Both the position numbers and the translations under genes were made by a program. Of a stretch of DNA of 64,000 nucleotides, positions 56,792-64,000 are shown piece by piece (the first letter of the stretch is position 1; each line of letters starts with the position of its first letter). The DNA is from Streptomyces caelestis (GTDB taxonomy: Bacteria; Actinomycetota; Actinomycetes; Streptomycetales; Streptomycetaceae), in NCBI RefSeq assembly GCF_014205255.1, contig NZ_JACHNE010000001.1:3720001-3784000 (forward strand). The letters are read 5' to 3'. The notes below the pieces were generated by a model that searched no databases, had not been told where the DNA came from, and worked only from the letters and a program-made list of their open reading frames with translations.

Positions 56792-56840
56792 TAAAGCGCC
56801 AGGGTCCGGCGTACGGTTCCGGCTTCCGGGAGGTCCTGCC

Positions 56841-57629
56841 ATGTCACTGCTCGCGGGGAAGACGGTCGTCGTGTCGGGTGTCGGGGCCGGGCTGGGGCGG
56901 CAGGTGGCGGCGGCCGTCGTACGGGACGGCGGCCGTGCCGTGCTCGGGGCCCGTACGGAGGCGAAGCTGGCGAAGACGGCCGCCGAGCTCGATCCGGACG
57001 GGTCGCGCACGGCGTACCGGGCGACCGACATCACCGACGAGGGGCAGTGCGAGGCGCTGGCGGGGCTGGCGCGGGAGCGGTTCGGGCGGATCGACGCGGT
57101 GGTGCACGTGGCCGCGCTGGACGGCTACTTCGGCGGCCTGGAGGACGCGGACTTCGAGGCCTGGCGTGCGGTGCTGGACGTCAACCTGCTGGGGACGCTG
57201 CGGATGACCCGGGCGTGCCTGCCGGCACTGAGGGAGGGCGGCGGCGGTTCGGTGGTGTTCGTCGGGACGCAGTCGGCGGTGGCGGCTCCGTCGCAGGTGC
57301 GGCAGGCGGCGTACGCGGCGTCGAAGGGGGCGCTGACGAGCGCGATGTACTCGCTGGCGCGGGAGCTGGGGCCGTACCGGATCCGGGTCAACACCGTGCT
57401 GCCGGGCTGGATGTGGGGCCCGCCGGTGCGGGCGTACGTACGGTTCACCGCCGACAGGGAGGGCGTGTCGGAGGCCAAGGTGCTGGGCAGGCTGACGGAT
57501 CGTACGGCGCTGCCGGAGCTGGCGACGGACGCGGACGTGGCGGACGCGACGGTGTTCCTGGCGTCGGACCGGGCGCGGGCGATCACGGGCCAGTCGCTGC
57601 TGGTGAACGCGGGTGAACTGATGCGCTGA
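56841..57629 (+). CDS. Short-chain dehydrogenase/reductase
   Basis: A 262-residue SDR of classical type. The NAD(P)-binding start is VVVSGVGAGLGRQVAAAVVRDGG (the usual TGxxxGxG appears as SGVGAGLG), followed by a D at ATDIT and the NxxG-like region VHVAALDGYFGG. The catalytic Ser lies in VGTQSAVA, then AYAASKGALTSAMYSLARELGPYRIRVNTVLPGWM carries the Tyr and Lys. A cofactor/substrate-specific loop ends near ALPELATDADVADATVFLASD. Substrate unknown; divergence from an EthD-like protein and a TetR-type site suggests an inducible catabolic step. Confidence 0.9.
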   Translation: MSLLAGKTVVVSGVGAGLGRQVAAAVVRDGGRAVLGARTEAKLAKTAAELDPDGSRTAYRATDITDEGQCEALAGLARERFGRIDAVVHVAALDGYFGGLEDADFEAWRAVLDVNLLGTLRMTRACLPALREGGGGSVVFVGTQSAVAAPSQVRQAAYAASKGALTSAMYSLARELGPYRIRVNTVLPGWMWGPPVRAYVRFTADREGVSEAKVLGRLTDRTALPELATDADVADATVFLASDRARAITGQSLLVNAGELMR

Positions 57630-57791
57630 GGGCGGTTTCCAGCCACGCGGTGCGGTTCACGTACATAAACAGAAGTCACCTCACCGAACTTTTTTACGGT
57701 CTCTTGACCTTCCTCTTCCTTGCCGTGCGCACGTCACCGAACCCAGAGTTCACATGCCTGACCCTGGCGGCGCACCCGTGGAAGGGGACTC

Positions 57792-59363
57792 ATGAACGGT
57801 CTCGACTGGGCCGTGCTCATCGGCTACTTCGCCGTGATGGTCGCGATCGGCGTCTGGTCGCACAAACGCGTGGACAACGTCAGCGACTTCTTCACCGCCG
57901 GCGGCAAGATGCCGTGGTGGCTCTCCGGCATCTCCCACCACATGTCGGGCTACAGCGCGGTGATGTTCACCGGGTACGCGGGCATCGCCTACACCTACGG
58001 CGTCACGTCCTTCGTCACCTGGTCCTTCCCCATCGCCCTCGGCATCGCCATCGGTTCGAAACTGTTCGCGCCGCGCATCAACCGGCTGCGCTCACGGCTC
58101 CATGTGGCCTCCCCGCTGGAGTACCTGAAGAACCGCTACGACCTGAAGACCCAGCAGGCGCTGGCCTGGTCCGGCATGCTGCTGAAGATCGTGGACGTGG
58201 GCGCGAAGTGGGCGGCGATCGCGACGCTGCTGTCCGTCTTCACGGGGATCTCCCTCAACCAGGGCATCCTCATCACCGGCGGCATCACGGCGATCTACTG
58301 CACCATCGGCGGCCTGTGGGCGGACGCGCTGACCGAACTCGGTCAGTTCATCATCCAGTTGCTGGCCGGCATCGCGATGTTCGTGGCGGTGTTCGTACGG
58401 CTCGACGACCACGGCGGCTTCTTCGGGGTCTGGGACTCCCCCGAGCTCCAGGGCCACGAGAAACCACTGGTCGGCCCGTACGGCACGGTCTTCCTGCTGG
58501 CGTTCCTGTTCATCAAGCTCTTCGAGTACAACGGCGGCATGCTCAACCAGGCCCAGCGCTACATGGCCACGCCGAACGCCAAGGAGGCCGAGCGGTCGGC
58601 CCGGCTGTCGGCGATCCTCTGGCTGGTCTGGCCGCTGGTGCTGTTCTTCCCCATGTGGATGTCCCCGCTGCTGGTCGAGTCGCAGAAGACCGACGGCTCC
58701 GACTCCTACGCCCTGATGACCGAGCAGCTCCTGCCGCACGGCCTGTTGGGGCTGGTCATCGTCGGCTTCTTCTCGCACACCATGGCCATGTGCTCCTCGG
58801 ACGCCAACGCCATCGCGGCCGTGTTCACCCGGGACTGCGCGCCGGTGATCTGGGCACGGGCACGGGCCTGGAACCAGAGCACGGGCCTGCGGGTCGCCCG
58901 TATCGCGACGGTCGTCTTCCTCGGTCTGTCCATGGCGGCGGCGACGCAGGTCAACTCCCCGGCCTTCAAGGACATCATCACGGTCGTCATCAAGTGGGTG
59001 GCCGGTCTGATGGGCCCGATGGCGATCCCGATGATGCTGGGCCTGCTGCGGACGTTCCGCCGCTCCGGCCCGACGGCGGCCCTCGTCAGCTGGTCGATGG
59101 GCCTGCTCGCCTTCTGGCTGGTGAACTACCCGATCCACTGGAACGTCGAGGGCGGCGTGCCGCTCCAGTACCAGGTGTCGATCCCGCTGGCGGTGTCGCT
59201 GGTCCTGTACATCCTCGTCGGCTACATCAAGCCGGAGGACACCCCCGAGCGGCTGGCGCTCATCGAGAAGATCAACACGGATGGGGACGGGGCGGCGTCG
59301 GCGGCGGTTCCGGTACCGGTCGGGCCGGCGGACGACGTGGTGCGGACGACGGTCAAGGACTGA
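57792..59363 (+). CDS. Sodium:solute symporter (SSS family)
   Basis: A 523-residue polytopic transporter of the SSS family with 13 or so membrane segments. Motifs include VDNVSDFFTAGGKMPWWLSGISHHMSGYSAVMFTGYAG near the start and a middle section LVIVGFFSHTMAMCSSDANAIAAVFTRDCAPVIW typical of the sodium-binding core. The C-terminal tail (from about 490) is Ala/Val/Pro-rich and cytosolic. The ATG at 57792 is preceded by an AAGGGG ribosome site. Related members carry sugars, organic acids or amino acids; the substrate is not predictable here. Confidence 0.9.
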   Translation: MNGLDWAVLIGYFAVMVAIGVWSHKRVDNVSDFFTAGGKMPWWLSGISHHMSGYSAVMFTGYAGIAYTYGVTSFVTWSFPIALGIAIGSKLFAPRINRLRSRLHVASPLEYLKNRYDLKTQQALAWSGMLLKIVDVGAKWAAIATLLSVFTGISLNQGILITGGITAIYCTIGGLWADALTELGQFIIQLLAGIAMFVAVFVRLDDHGGFFGVWDSPELQGHEKPLVGPYGTVFLLAFLFIKLFEYNGGMLNQAQRYMATPNAKEAERSARLSAILWLVWPLVLFFPMWMSPLLVESQKTDGSDSYALMTEQLLPHGLLGLVIVGFFSHTMAMCSSDANAIAAVFTRDCAPVIWARARAWNQSTGLRVARIATVVFLGLSMAAATQVNSPAFKDIITVVIKWVAGLMGPMAIPMMLGLLRTFRRSGPTAALVSWSMGLLAFWLVNYPIHWNVEGGVPLQYQVSIPLAVSLVLYILVGYIKPEDTPERLALIEKINTDGDGAASAAVPVPVGPADDVVRTTVKD

Positions 59364-59416
59364 GGCGCGAGGACTGCGGCGCCAGGACTCAGGCGCGAGG
59401 ACTGCGGCGCCAGGAC
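59363..59416. repeat. Two 26-bp direct repeats in the convergent intergenic region
   Basis: Nearly identical copies beginning at 59363 and 59391 (period 28 bp) fill most of the 65 bp between the symporter stop and the ADP-ribosylglycohydrolase-like stop. Each copy contains a small GGCGCC palindrome. Possibly a slippage product or part of a two-way terminator. Confidence 0.75.
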
Positions 59417-59428
59417 GGCTGGGTGGGC

Positions 59429-60544
59429 TCAGGCCCTCGGATAGCGGGCGAGCCACCCCGGCGACGAGCCCCCGGGCCCGTGCAGGGCGGGCCCCTGGGT
59501 CATCTCCATGGCGAAGTCGTCGGCCAGTTCCAGGATCGTGGGACGGCCCTCCAGCTCGGCCAGCCAGGCCGGGGGGAGGGCCGTCTCGCCGTGCAGGGCG
59601 CCGAGCAGCGCGCCCGTCAGCGCGGCGGTGGCGGCGGAGGGGCCGTCGTGGTTGACGGCGAGCCTCAGTCCGTGCCGGACGTCGGCGGCGACGAGGGCGC
59701 AGTACACGGCGGCACCGACGAGGCTCTCCGCCGTACCGGCCCCGCACAGTTCGGCCACGCGCTCCGGCCCGGGCAGCCCCTGCCGTACGGCACCCAGCGC
59801 GTGCTGGAGCGCGTCCGACACGGGCTGGTGCCCGGGCCGGGCGGCCAGCAGCGCGAAGGCCCGCTGCACCGCTCCGTCGAGGCTCTCCCCCAGAGCGAGG
59901 GCATGCACGATCACGGCGTACGCGCCCGCCGCGAGATACGCCGTGGGGTGACCGTGGGTCTGCGCCGCGCACTCCACCGCGAGCTGGGCGACGAGCTGCG
60001 GCTCCCACCCCACGAGCAGCCCGAACGGGGCGGACCGGGCGGCGGCCTCGGGCCCGAGCTCACCGGGGTTCTTGGGCATCTCGGGAGTCCCCATGGTCTC
60101 GTCGGCGAGCCCGAGGAGCAGCGCACGACTCGGATCCCTGCGCGCGTACAGCCACTCCTCCCGCGCGAGCCACCCGTCGTCCTTGCGCCGCAGGTCGGGG
60201 CCCCAGTCCCGCTGGGTGGCGGCCCAGCGCAGATAGGCCCGGTGCAGGTCGGTGGGCGGATGCCAGGCGCCGGTGTCCCGCCGCACCTGGGCCCGTATCA
60301 GCCCGTCCACGGAGAACAGGGTGAGCTGGGTGAGATGGGTGACGGCACCGCGTCTGCCATAGGCGGGAGCCAGATCGACCAGGCCCTCCGCCCCGTACGC
60401 CTCCCTGATCCCGTCGATCCCCAGCCCGTCCACGGGCGCACCCAGCGCGTCCCCGACGGCCAAGCCGAGCAGCGTCCCCCGCACCCGGCTACGAAAATCC
60501 TGCTGCTCCGTACGCCCCCAGACGGCACCGGCAGTCGCACCCAC
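59429..60544 (-). CDS. Degenerate ADP-ribosylglycohydrolase-family protein
   Basis: A 371-residue all-helical protein. The family start RSRVRGTLLGLAVGDALGAPVDGL is intact. However, two metal-binding motifs are altered: the usual T-D-D-T appears as THLT (VTHLTQLTLFSVDGLI), and the C-terminal D-x-D-x-[ST] region reads NHDGPSAATAALTGALLGALHG. Without these Asp, the two-magnesium hydrolase site looks incomplete, so it may be a binding protein or use other chemistry. The GTG at 60544 has GGGAGG five bases upstream. It is encoded alone and is convergent with the symporter gene. Confidence 0.8.
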   Translation of the reverse strand: MGATAGAVWGRTEQQDFRSRVRGTLLGLAVGDALGAPVDGLGIDGIREAYGAEGLVDLAPAYGRRGAVTHLTQLTLFSVDGLIRAQVRRDTGAWHPPTDLHRAYLRWAATQRDWGPDLRRKDDGWLAREEWLYARRDPSRALLLGLADETMGTPEMPKNPGELGPEAAARSAPFGLLVGWEPQLVAQLAVECAAQTHGHPTAYLAAGAYAVIVHALALGESLDGAVQRAFALLAARPGHQPVSDALQHALGAVRQGLPGPERVAELCGAGTAESLVGAAVYCALVAADVRHGLRLAVNHDGPSAATAALTGALLGALHGETALPPAWLAELEGRPTILELADDFAMEMTQGPALHGPGGSSPGWLARYPRA

Positions 60545-60593
60545 CTTGACCTCCCAGGGCACCGTCCATACACACGTACGACAGCTCAGCACT

Positions 60594-60700
60594 TTGACGT
60601 ACTCCCTGGCCTAAAGTCCAGGGATTCCGGTCTGGGCCGTCCGGCCCTTCCGGGGGCTTCCTGCGGCACCGCGCCGTGCCGGGACTTTCGCCCTGGTCTC
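60594..60700 (-). mobile_element. Right-end remnant of an IS200/IS605-type (TnpB) element
   Basis: Read on the minus strand, the stretch ends GGAATCCCTGG-ACTTTAGG-CCAGGGAGTACGTCAA. This closely follows the 3' end of actinobacterial IS605-family elements, where a CCC-stem-GGG hairpin precedes a terminal GTCAA. Upstream on this strand lie GC-rich hairpins (GGCAC/GTGCC) matching the typical scaffold. No TnpA or TnpB reading frame of normal length is present, so this is an isolated element end. The call is from pattern memory and lacks a sequence search. Confidence 0.6.
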
Positions 60701-60799
60701 GCACCGTCCTGTAGCAGCGCCTTGAGCTGGGATTGCAGCACCATCTCGCCTCCCGTCGGTTCAGGGCCAGATACCCCGAGCGTGGCGTTCATTTTCATC

Positions 60800-60854
60800 C
60801 ATTGCAACGAGCACGGCTACTGTCGTTGCATTGATTTCGACTCCATTGCAACGA
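60800..60854 (+). promoter_or_regulatory. Three operator-like CATTGCAACGA elements upstream of DUF4097 gene
   Basis: CATTGCAACGA at 60800-60810 and 60844-60854, and in opposite orientation TCGTTGCATTG (one mismatch) at 60823-60833. The last two form an inverted pair with a 10-bp centre. A TATAGT hexamer at 60877-60882 could be the -10 element of the promoter. The site probably binds a dimeric repressor in front of the DUF4097 gene; no regulator gene is adjacent. Confidence 0.6.
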
Positions 60855-60967
60855 TTACTCGCCTTTGAGCTGCACTTATAGTGACTGCACGCGACAAGAC
60901 TGTTGCCATATCTTTGAACGCAACGTAGCTTTTCCATTGTCCGAAACGACGAGTCAAGGAGAGCACG

Positions 60968-61633
60968 ATGCAGAAGTTCGACACCCCCGCCCCGATCTCC
61001 GCCGTCCTCGACATCCCCGCCGGACGCGTCCAGCTCATCGCCGCGGACCGTACCGACACCACCGTCGAGGTCCTGCCCGCCGACCCCTCCAAGAGCCGCG
61101 ACACCAAGACCGCGGAGAAGACCACCGTCGCCTACGCCGACGGCGTCCTGCGGATCAGGGCCTCGGCCTCCGGCAACCAGCTCCTCGGCCCGTCCGGAGC
61201 CGTGGAGGTCACGGTCCGGCTGCCCGCCGGCTCCCACGTCGAGGCCAGGGCCGACAGCACGGAGCTCCGCGGCGTCGGGCGCCTCGGCGATGTCGTCTTC
61301 GAAGGCGCGTACCGCCAGATCAAGATCGATGAGGCCGCGAGCCTCCGCCTCACCGCGATCGACGGCGACGTCGAGGTCGGCCGGCTGGGCGGCCCCGCGG
61401 AGATCAGCACCGCGAGGGGCGACATCCGGATCGCCGAGGCCCTGAGCGGCACGGTCGTGCTCCGCACCCAGTCCGGCGACATCTCGGTCGTCGCCGCCGC
61501 GGGCGTCTCGGCCGCCCTGGACGCCGGCACCGGCTACGGCCGCGTCAGCAACTCCCTCAAGAACGACGGCACCGCCGAACTCGACATCCACGCGACCACC
61601 TCCCACGGCGACATCACCGCCCGCGGCCTCTGA
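60968..61633 (+). CDS. DUF4097-family beta-solenoid protein
   Basis: A 221-residue protein made of repeated short strands (GRVQLIAADRTDTTVEVLP, VEVTVRLPAGSHVEARADSTELRGVGRLGDVVFEGAYRQIKIDEAASLRLTAIDGDVEVGRLGGPAEISTARGDIRIAEAL), typical of DUF4097. There is no signal peptide or membrane helix, so it is cytosolic. The ATG at 60968 is preceded by AAGGAGAGC. It is followed by an alpha/beta hydrolase gene 56 bp downstream, probably in one transcript. Function unknown; the repeated operators upstream suggest inducible expression. Confidence 0.85.
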   Translation: MQKFDTPAPISAVLDIPAGRVQLIAADRTDTTVEVLPADPSKSRDTKTAEKTTVAYADGVLRIRASASGNQLLGPSGAVEVTVRLPAGSHVEARADSTELRGVGRLGDVVFEGAYRQIKIDEAASLRLTAIDGDVEVGRLGGPAEISTARGDIRIAEALSGTVVLRTQSGDISVVAAAGVSAALDAGTGYGRVSNSLKNDGTAELDIHATTSHGDITARGL

Positions 61634-61689
61634 ACGAACAGCACCAGAACCGACCGGCCCCAGCCCGAGCCCACGACCAGGGGGAACAC

Positions 61690-62505
61690 ATGACGAAGAA
61701 CAGCACTTCATCGACCAGTTCGACGTGGACCGGCATGGTGCCGGTCGACGACACGGCCCTGGCCGTCACCGACACCGGCGGTCCCGGGATCCCGGTGGTC
61801 TACCTCAACGGCCAGTTCGCCACCCAGGGGTACTGGCGGCGGGTCATCGCCGAACTGGGGACGGGATGGCGGCACATCACCTACGACGAGCGGGCCCGCG
61901 GCAAGTCGAAGCGTTCGGCGGACTACTCCTTCGAGGCCGCCGTCCGGGATGTCGACGCCGTTCTCGCGGCCAGGGGCGTGGAGCGGGCGCTGGTGGTCGG
62001 CTGGTCCTACGGGGCCGTCGTCGGGGCGCACTGGGCCGAGCGGAACCCGGAGCGTGCCGTGGGCGCGGTCCTGGTCGACGGCGCGTTCCCCTACGACTGG
62101 CTGGACGAGGCCATGGAGCAGCGGATCCGGAAGCTGTTCCGGCGGCTGGGCTGGTTCATGCCGCTGCTGCGCCCGACGGGCCTGACCCCGCGGATGACCG
62201 CCGCACAGCAGGCCGACAGCAACATCGAACTCGGCAGGCTCTCCCGGGAGCGCGAGCTGGGCCCCGTGCTGGACGGCATCACCGTCCCGGTGCGGTACGT
62301 GGTCGCTTCCGGAACGTCCTTCGGAAGCCGCGGTGACGATCAGGAACGGATACGCACCGGCCTCGACGCGGTGACCGCCAGCAACCCGAACATCCGGATC
62401 AGCGCGAAGGTCCCCAGCAACCACGGCGCGCTCCTCAAGAAGGACTTCCGGGCCATCGCCGATGCCGTCCGCGAGGTCGCCGCCCTCGACGGCGGGGAGC
62501 ACTGA
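61690..62505 (+). CDS. Alpha/beta hydrolase
   Basis: A 271-residue hydrolase. The oxyanion-hole region is IPVVYLNGQFATQGYWRRVIAELG, the nucleophile elbow ALVVGWSYGAVVGAHWAERNPERA with Ser near 103, a cap region of helices (AMEQRIRKLFRRLGWFMPLLRPTGL) and the catalytic His in SNHGALLKKDF. The catalytic acid is probably the Asp in the VRYVVASGTSFGSRGDD region, less certain. The ATG at 61690 follows AGGGGG. Co-transcribed with the DUF4097 gene. Substrate unknown. Confidence 0.88.
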   Translation: MTKNSTSSTSSTWTGMVPVDDTALAVTDTGGPGIPVVYLNGQFATQGYWRRVIAELGTGWRHITYDERARGKSKRSADYSFEAAVRDVDAVLAARGVERALVVGWSYGAVVGAHWAERNPERAVGAVLVDGAFPYDWLDEAMEQRIRKLFRRLGWFMPLLRPTGLTPRMTAAQQADSNIELGRLSRERELGPVLDGITVPVRYVVASGTSFGSRGDDQERIRTGLDAVTASNPNIRISAKVPSNHGALLKKDFRAIADAVREVAALDGGEH

Positions 62506-62640
62506 AGTCGCGACCAGCCTCCGCACCCCTCCCGACCAGCACGATTACCCGTGCGGGGGGGGGCAGAGGTGCCTCGAAGCCCCACCGGCCGCAGAGAAGG
62601 CATGCGCCTTTCTCTGCGACCGGTGCGCTGTGCCGCGCCC

Positions 62641-62787
62641 CTACGGAAGCAGAGGCAGGAACTCCCGCATCCACACGTGGTAGTACGGCCGGGTGGAGAC
62701 CGTGACGATGTTTCCGTCGCGGACGGCCACGTCGCCCGCGGCCACGTAGGTGTTGTCGGGCGCGATCTCTGACCGGATCATGTCCAT
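62641..62787 (-). CDS. Conserved-looking 48-residue peptide (tentative)
   Basis: A 48-residue frame, MDMIRSEIAPDNTYVAAG at the start and a YYHVWMREFLPLLP end. The composition is balanced, with aromatics and a mix of charged and hydrophobic residues, unlike the Arg/Ala/Pro-rich products of chance frames in this DNA. The ribosome site is weak (AGGAA ten bases upstream). It could be a small protein or the tail of a larger lost gene. I do not recognise a family. Confidence 0.45.
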   Translation of the reverse strand: MDMIRSEIAPDNTYVAAGDVAVRDGNIVTVSTRPYYHVWMREFLPLLP

Positions 62788-62930
62788 GCCGGTCAGTTTC
62801 CTTCGCTGGTCCTCTCTCTGCCGAACTGAGCTGTGCACGCAGGGGCCATGGCGAACATCTACCCTCCCGGCACCGCCCCCGAGGCGGCTGGCCTCAGGCA
62901 GCGGCTGCCGGGAAGGGCCGCGAGTGCGCG

Positions 62931-63815
62931 TCAGTTGACGGGGTCGACACCGCCGCTGTCGAGTTCGCCAGCCTCGGCGGTGTAGGTGCAGTGCCACAGC
63001 TTGTTGTCGCGGCCGCGGCCGAAGAGTTCGATGTTGCCGGGCATGCGGGAGACAGCGGCGAGGTGGTCGTCCGTGTTATGGATGCCCAGGTTGTCCCACT
63101 CGCTCCAGGCCTCCCCGTTCCAGGACCGGTGCAGCACCTGGTGGTCCCAGCCCTTGGCGAAGACGTCCAGGCGGTCAGGCCCCCAAGTGGTCACGGCCGG
63201 GCTGGAGATGAAGCCGGAGCCGATGTCATGCCACTTGGACCAGGTACTGCCATGGCAGACGCGGTGCCACAGGGTGTTGGTCCGCGCGCCGCGGGCGACG
63301 AGGTCGACGCGGCTCGTGTTCCATGAAGCCGCCGCGACGGCACCCTGGATCGTGCTGCCGATCGCGTTGAACGGCTCCCAGCGGTGCGTTGCGGGCGGGC
63401 AGGTTGCATGCAACACCTGGTTGGAGCTGCTCAGGGTGAACAGGTCCAAGCGGTGATCCCTGGACGAGACGGCTGCCAGGCCAGCCCATGCCTCCGTGGA
63501 TTCGTTGGTCTTGGTCCAGCCCTTCTCCCAGCCGCTGCCGTCGACGTAGGACTTGCGCCAGATGATCTGGCCGCCGCCTACGTGGTAAACGGTGTAATAA
63601 TCCGGAGAGCCGGCCAGGATCGCCGGATCGTAGGTGCTCCTCCCACCCAGAGAGTCCCAATCACCCCAGCCGCTGCCGTCCTCGTACGACCGGCAGACGA
63701 TCTCGTTCTCCGTGCCGCGCGCCACCACCATCATGCGCTCTTTCACCCGCGAGGCTGCGCTGGGGGCCGAAATGATCGCCCCGCCCAAGTCCACCCAGTC
63801 GCTCCACTTGCCCAT
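62931..63815 (-). CDS. PLL-like beta-propeller lectin-type protein
   Basis: A 294-residue protein built from about six repeats of roughly 48 residues. Each repeat contains W-x-x-W or W-x-D-L-G-G signatures (KWSDWVDLGGAIIS, WGDWDSLGGRST, STWSKWHDIGSGFIS, AWSEWDNLGIHN) and ends in strand pairs like RLDVFAKGWDHQVLHRSW. This is the pattern of PLL/DUF346-type propeller lectins that bind sugars on surfaces. No signal peptide is visible at the ATG 63815, so it may be cytosolic or released by another route. It lies at the right edge of the window, possibly with an upstream partner outside. Confidence 0.8.
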   Translation of the reverse strand: MGKWSDWVDLGGAIISAPSAASRVKERMMVVARGTENEIVCRSYEDGSGWGDWDSLGGRSTYDPAILAGSPDYYTVYHVGGGQIIWRKSYVDGSGWEKGWTKTNESTEAWAGLAAVSSRDHRLDLFTLSSSNQVLHATCPPATHRWEPFNAIGSTIQGAVAAASWNTSRVDLVARGARTNTLWHRVCHGSTWSKWHDIGSGFISSPAVTTWGPDRLDVFAKGWDHQVLHRSWNGEAWSEWDNLGIHNTDDHLAAVSRMPGNIELFGRGRDNKLWHCTYTAEAGELDSGGVDPVN

Positions 63816-64000
63816 GTGGTCCACTCCCCTTGGTCCGGCTTGGTCACGTGTTGCCTGGTGCAGTCGATGGGCCGACAGGCATCGGTCTCGCCGTTCCCCC
63901 GGGCGCACACTCGCTGGCCGGGGAAATCAGCGAACCGTTCCACATCCTCGAAGAGCGTCACGCAGGTCCCCCCACGACGCAGGGCCCCCCTCTTCGTATC

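Noticed and set aside
57650..60868. A 1072-codon plus-strand frame across the symporter and beyond
   Set aside because: It reads the symporter gene in a shifted frame and then the antisense of the ADP-ribosylglycohydrolase-like gene. No domain is recognisable.

Overview
The DNA is very GC-rich. Coding stretches show strong G/C third-position bias, GTG starts are common and one TTG start occurs. Typical streptomycete families are present: an AfsR/SARP regulator, an XRE/DUF397 pair, GPP34, a DUF574 methyltransferase, a long-tailed D-Ala-D-Ala carboxypeptidase and a xylanase/acetyl-xylan-esterase pair. The window is most likely a chromosomal segment of Streptomyces or a close relative. No rRNA, tRNA, CRISPR array or complete transposon was found.

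Layout. 1-1858: 3' part of a YtfQ/YtfR-like sugar ABC importer operon. 1982-3214: about 1.2 kb without a convincing gene. 3215-9994: accessory, conflict-like genes. These are a three-gene operon (small soluble protein, membrane protein, solute-binding lipoprotein), an LPQTG surface protein, and a coupled Trypco2 plus trypsin-NACHT-membrane protein pair. 10274-13651: SARP/AfsR regulator with NB-ARC and TPR. 14211-31927: one long minus-strand operon with a divergent LuxR-type regulator (32058-33128). It looks like an undescribed biosynthetic cluster. It encodes a 49-residue hydrophobic peptide, a haem-oxygenase-like di-iron oxidase, a GNAT, an isochorismatase-like hydrolase, HypE, HypF, a diaminobutyrate-type aminotransferase, a degenerate cyclase, two MFS exporters, an M20 amidohydrolase, an ATP-grasp ligase, a double ATP-grasp fusion, a fold-type I aminotransferase and a SnoaL-like protein.

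33373-40762: a Crp-like regulator, then a second conflict-type locus. A PycTM-like membrane effector is divergent from a four-gene operon: cyclase-fold protein, P-loop NTPase, band-7/coiled-coil protein and DUF4407 membrane protein. 41026-42436: xylanase plus deacetylase. 42502-57629: mostly housekeeping or species-core genes: DUF574 methyltransferase, nucleotidyltransferase, MFS with its wHTH regulator, glutathione peroxidase, MerR, XRE/DUF397, GPP34, S11 peptidase, polytopic membrane protein and SDR. 57792-63815: SSS symporter, a degenerate ADP-ribosylglycohydrolase-like protein, an apparent right-end remnant of an IS605/TnpB-type element, DUF4097, an alpha/beta hydrolase, and a beta-propeller lectin-like protein.

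Two regions stand out. (1) A HypE/HypF pair, the enzymes that turn carbamoyl phosphate into an enzyme-bound thiocyanate, sits in an ATP-grasp peptide-type cluster with no hydrogenase genes. This suggests a cyano, nitrile or carbamoyl donor for a natural product. (2) A Pycsar-like cyclase/PycTM combination is expanded with an NTPase, a band-7 protein and a DUF4407 protein. The functions proposed for both loci are inferences from gene content.
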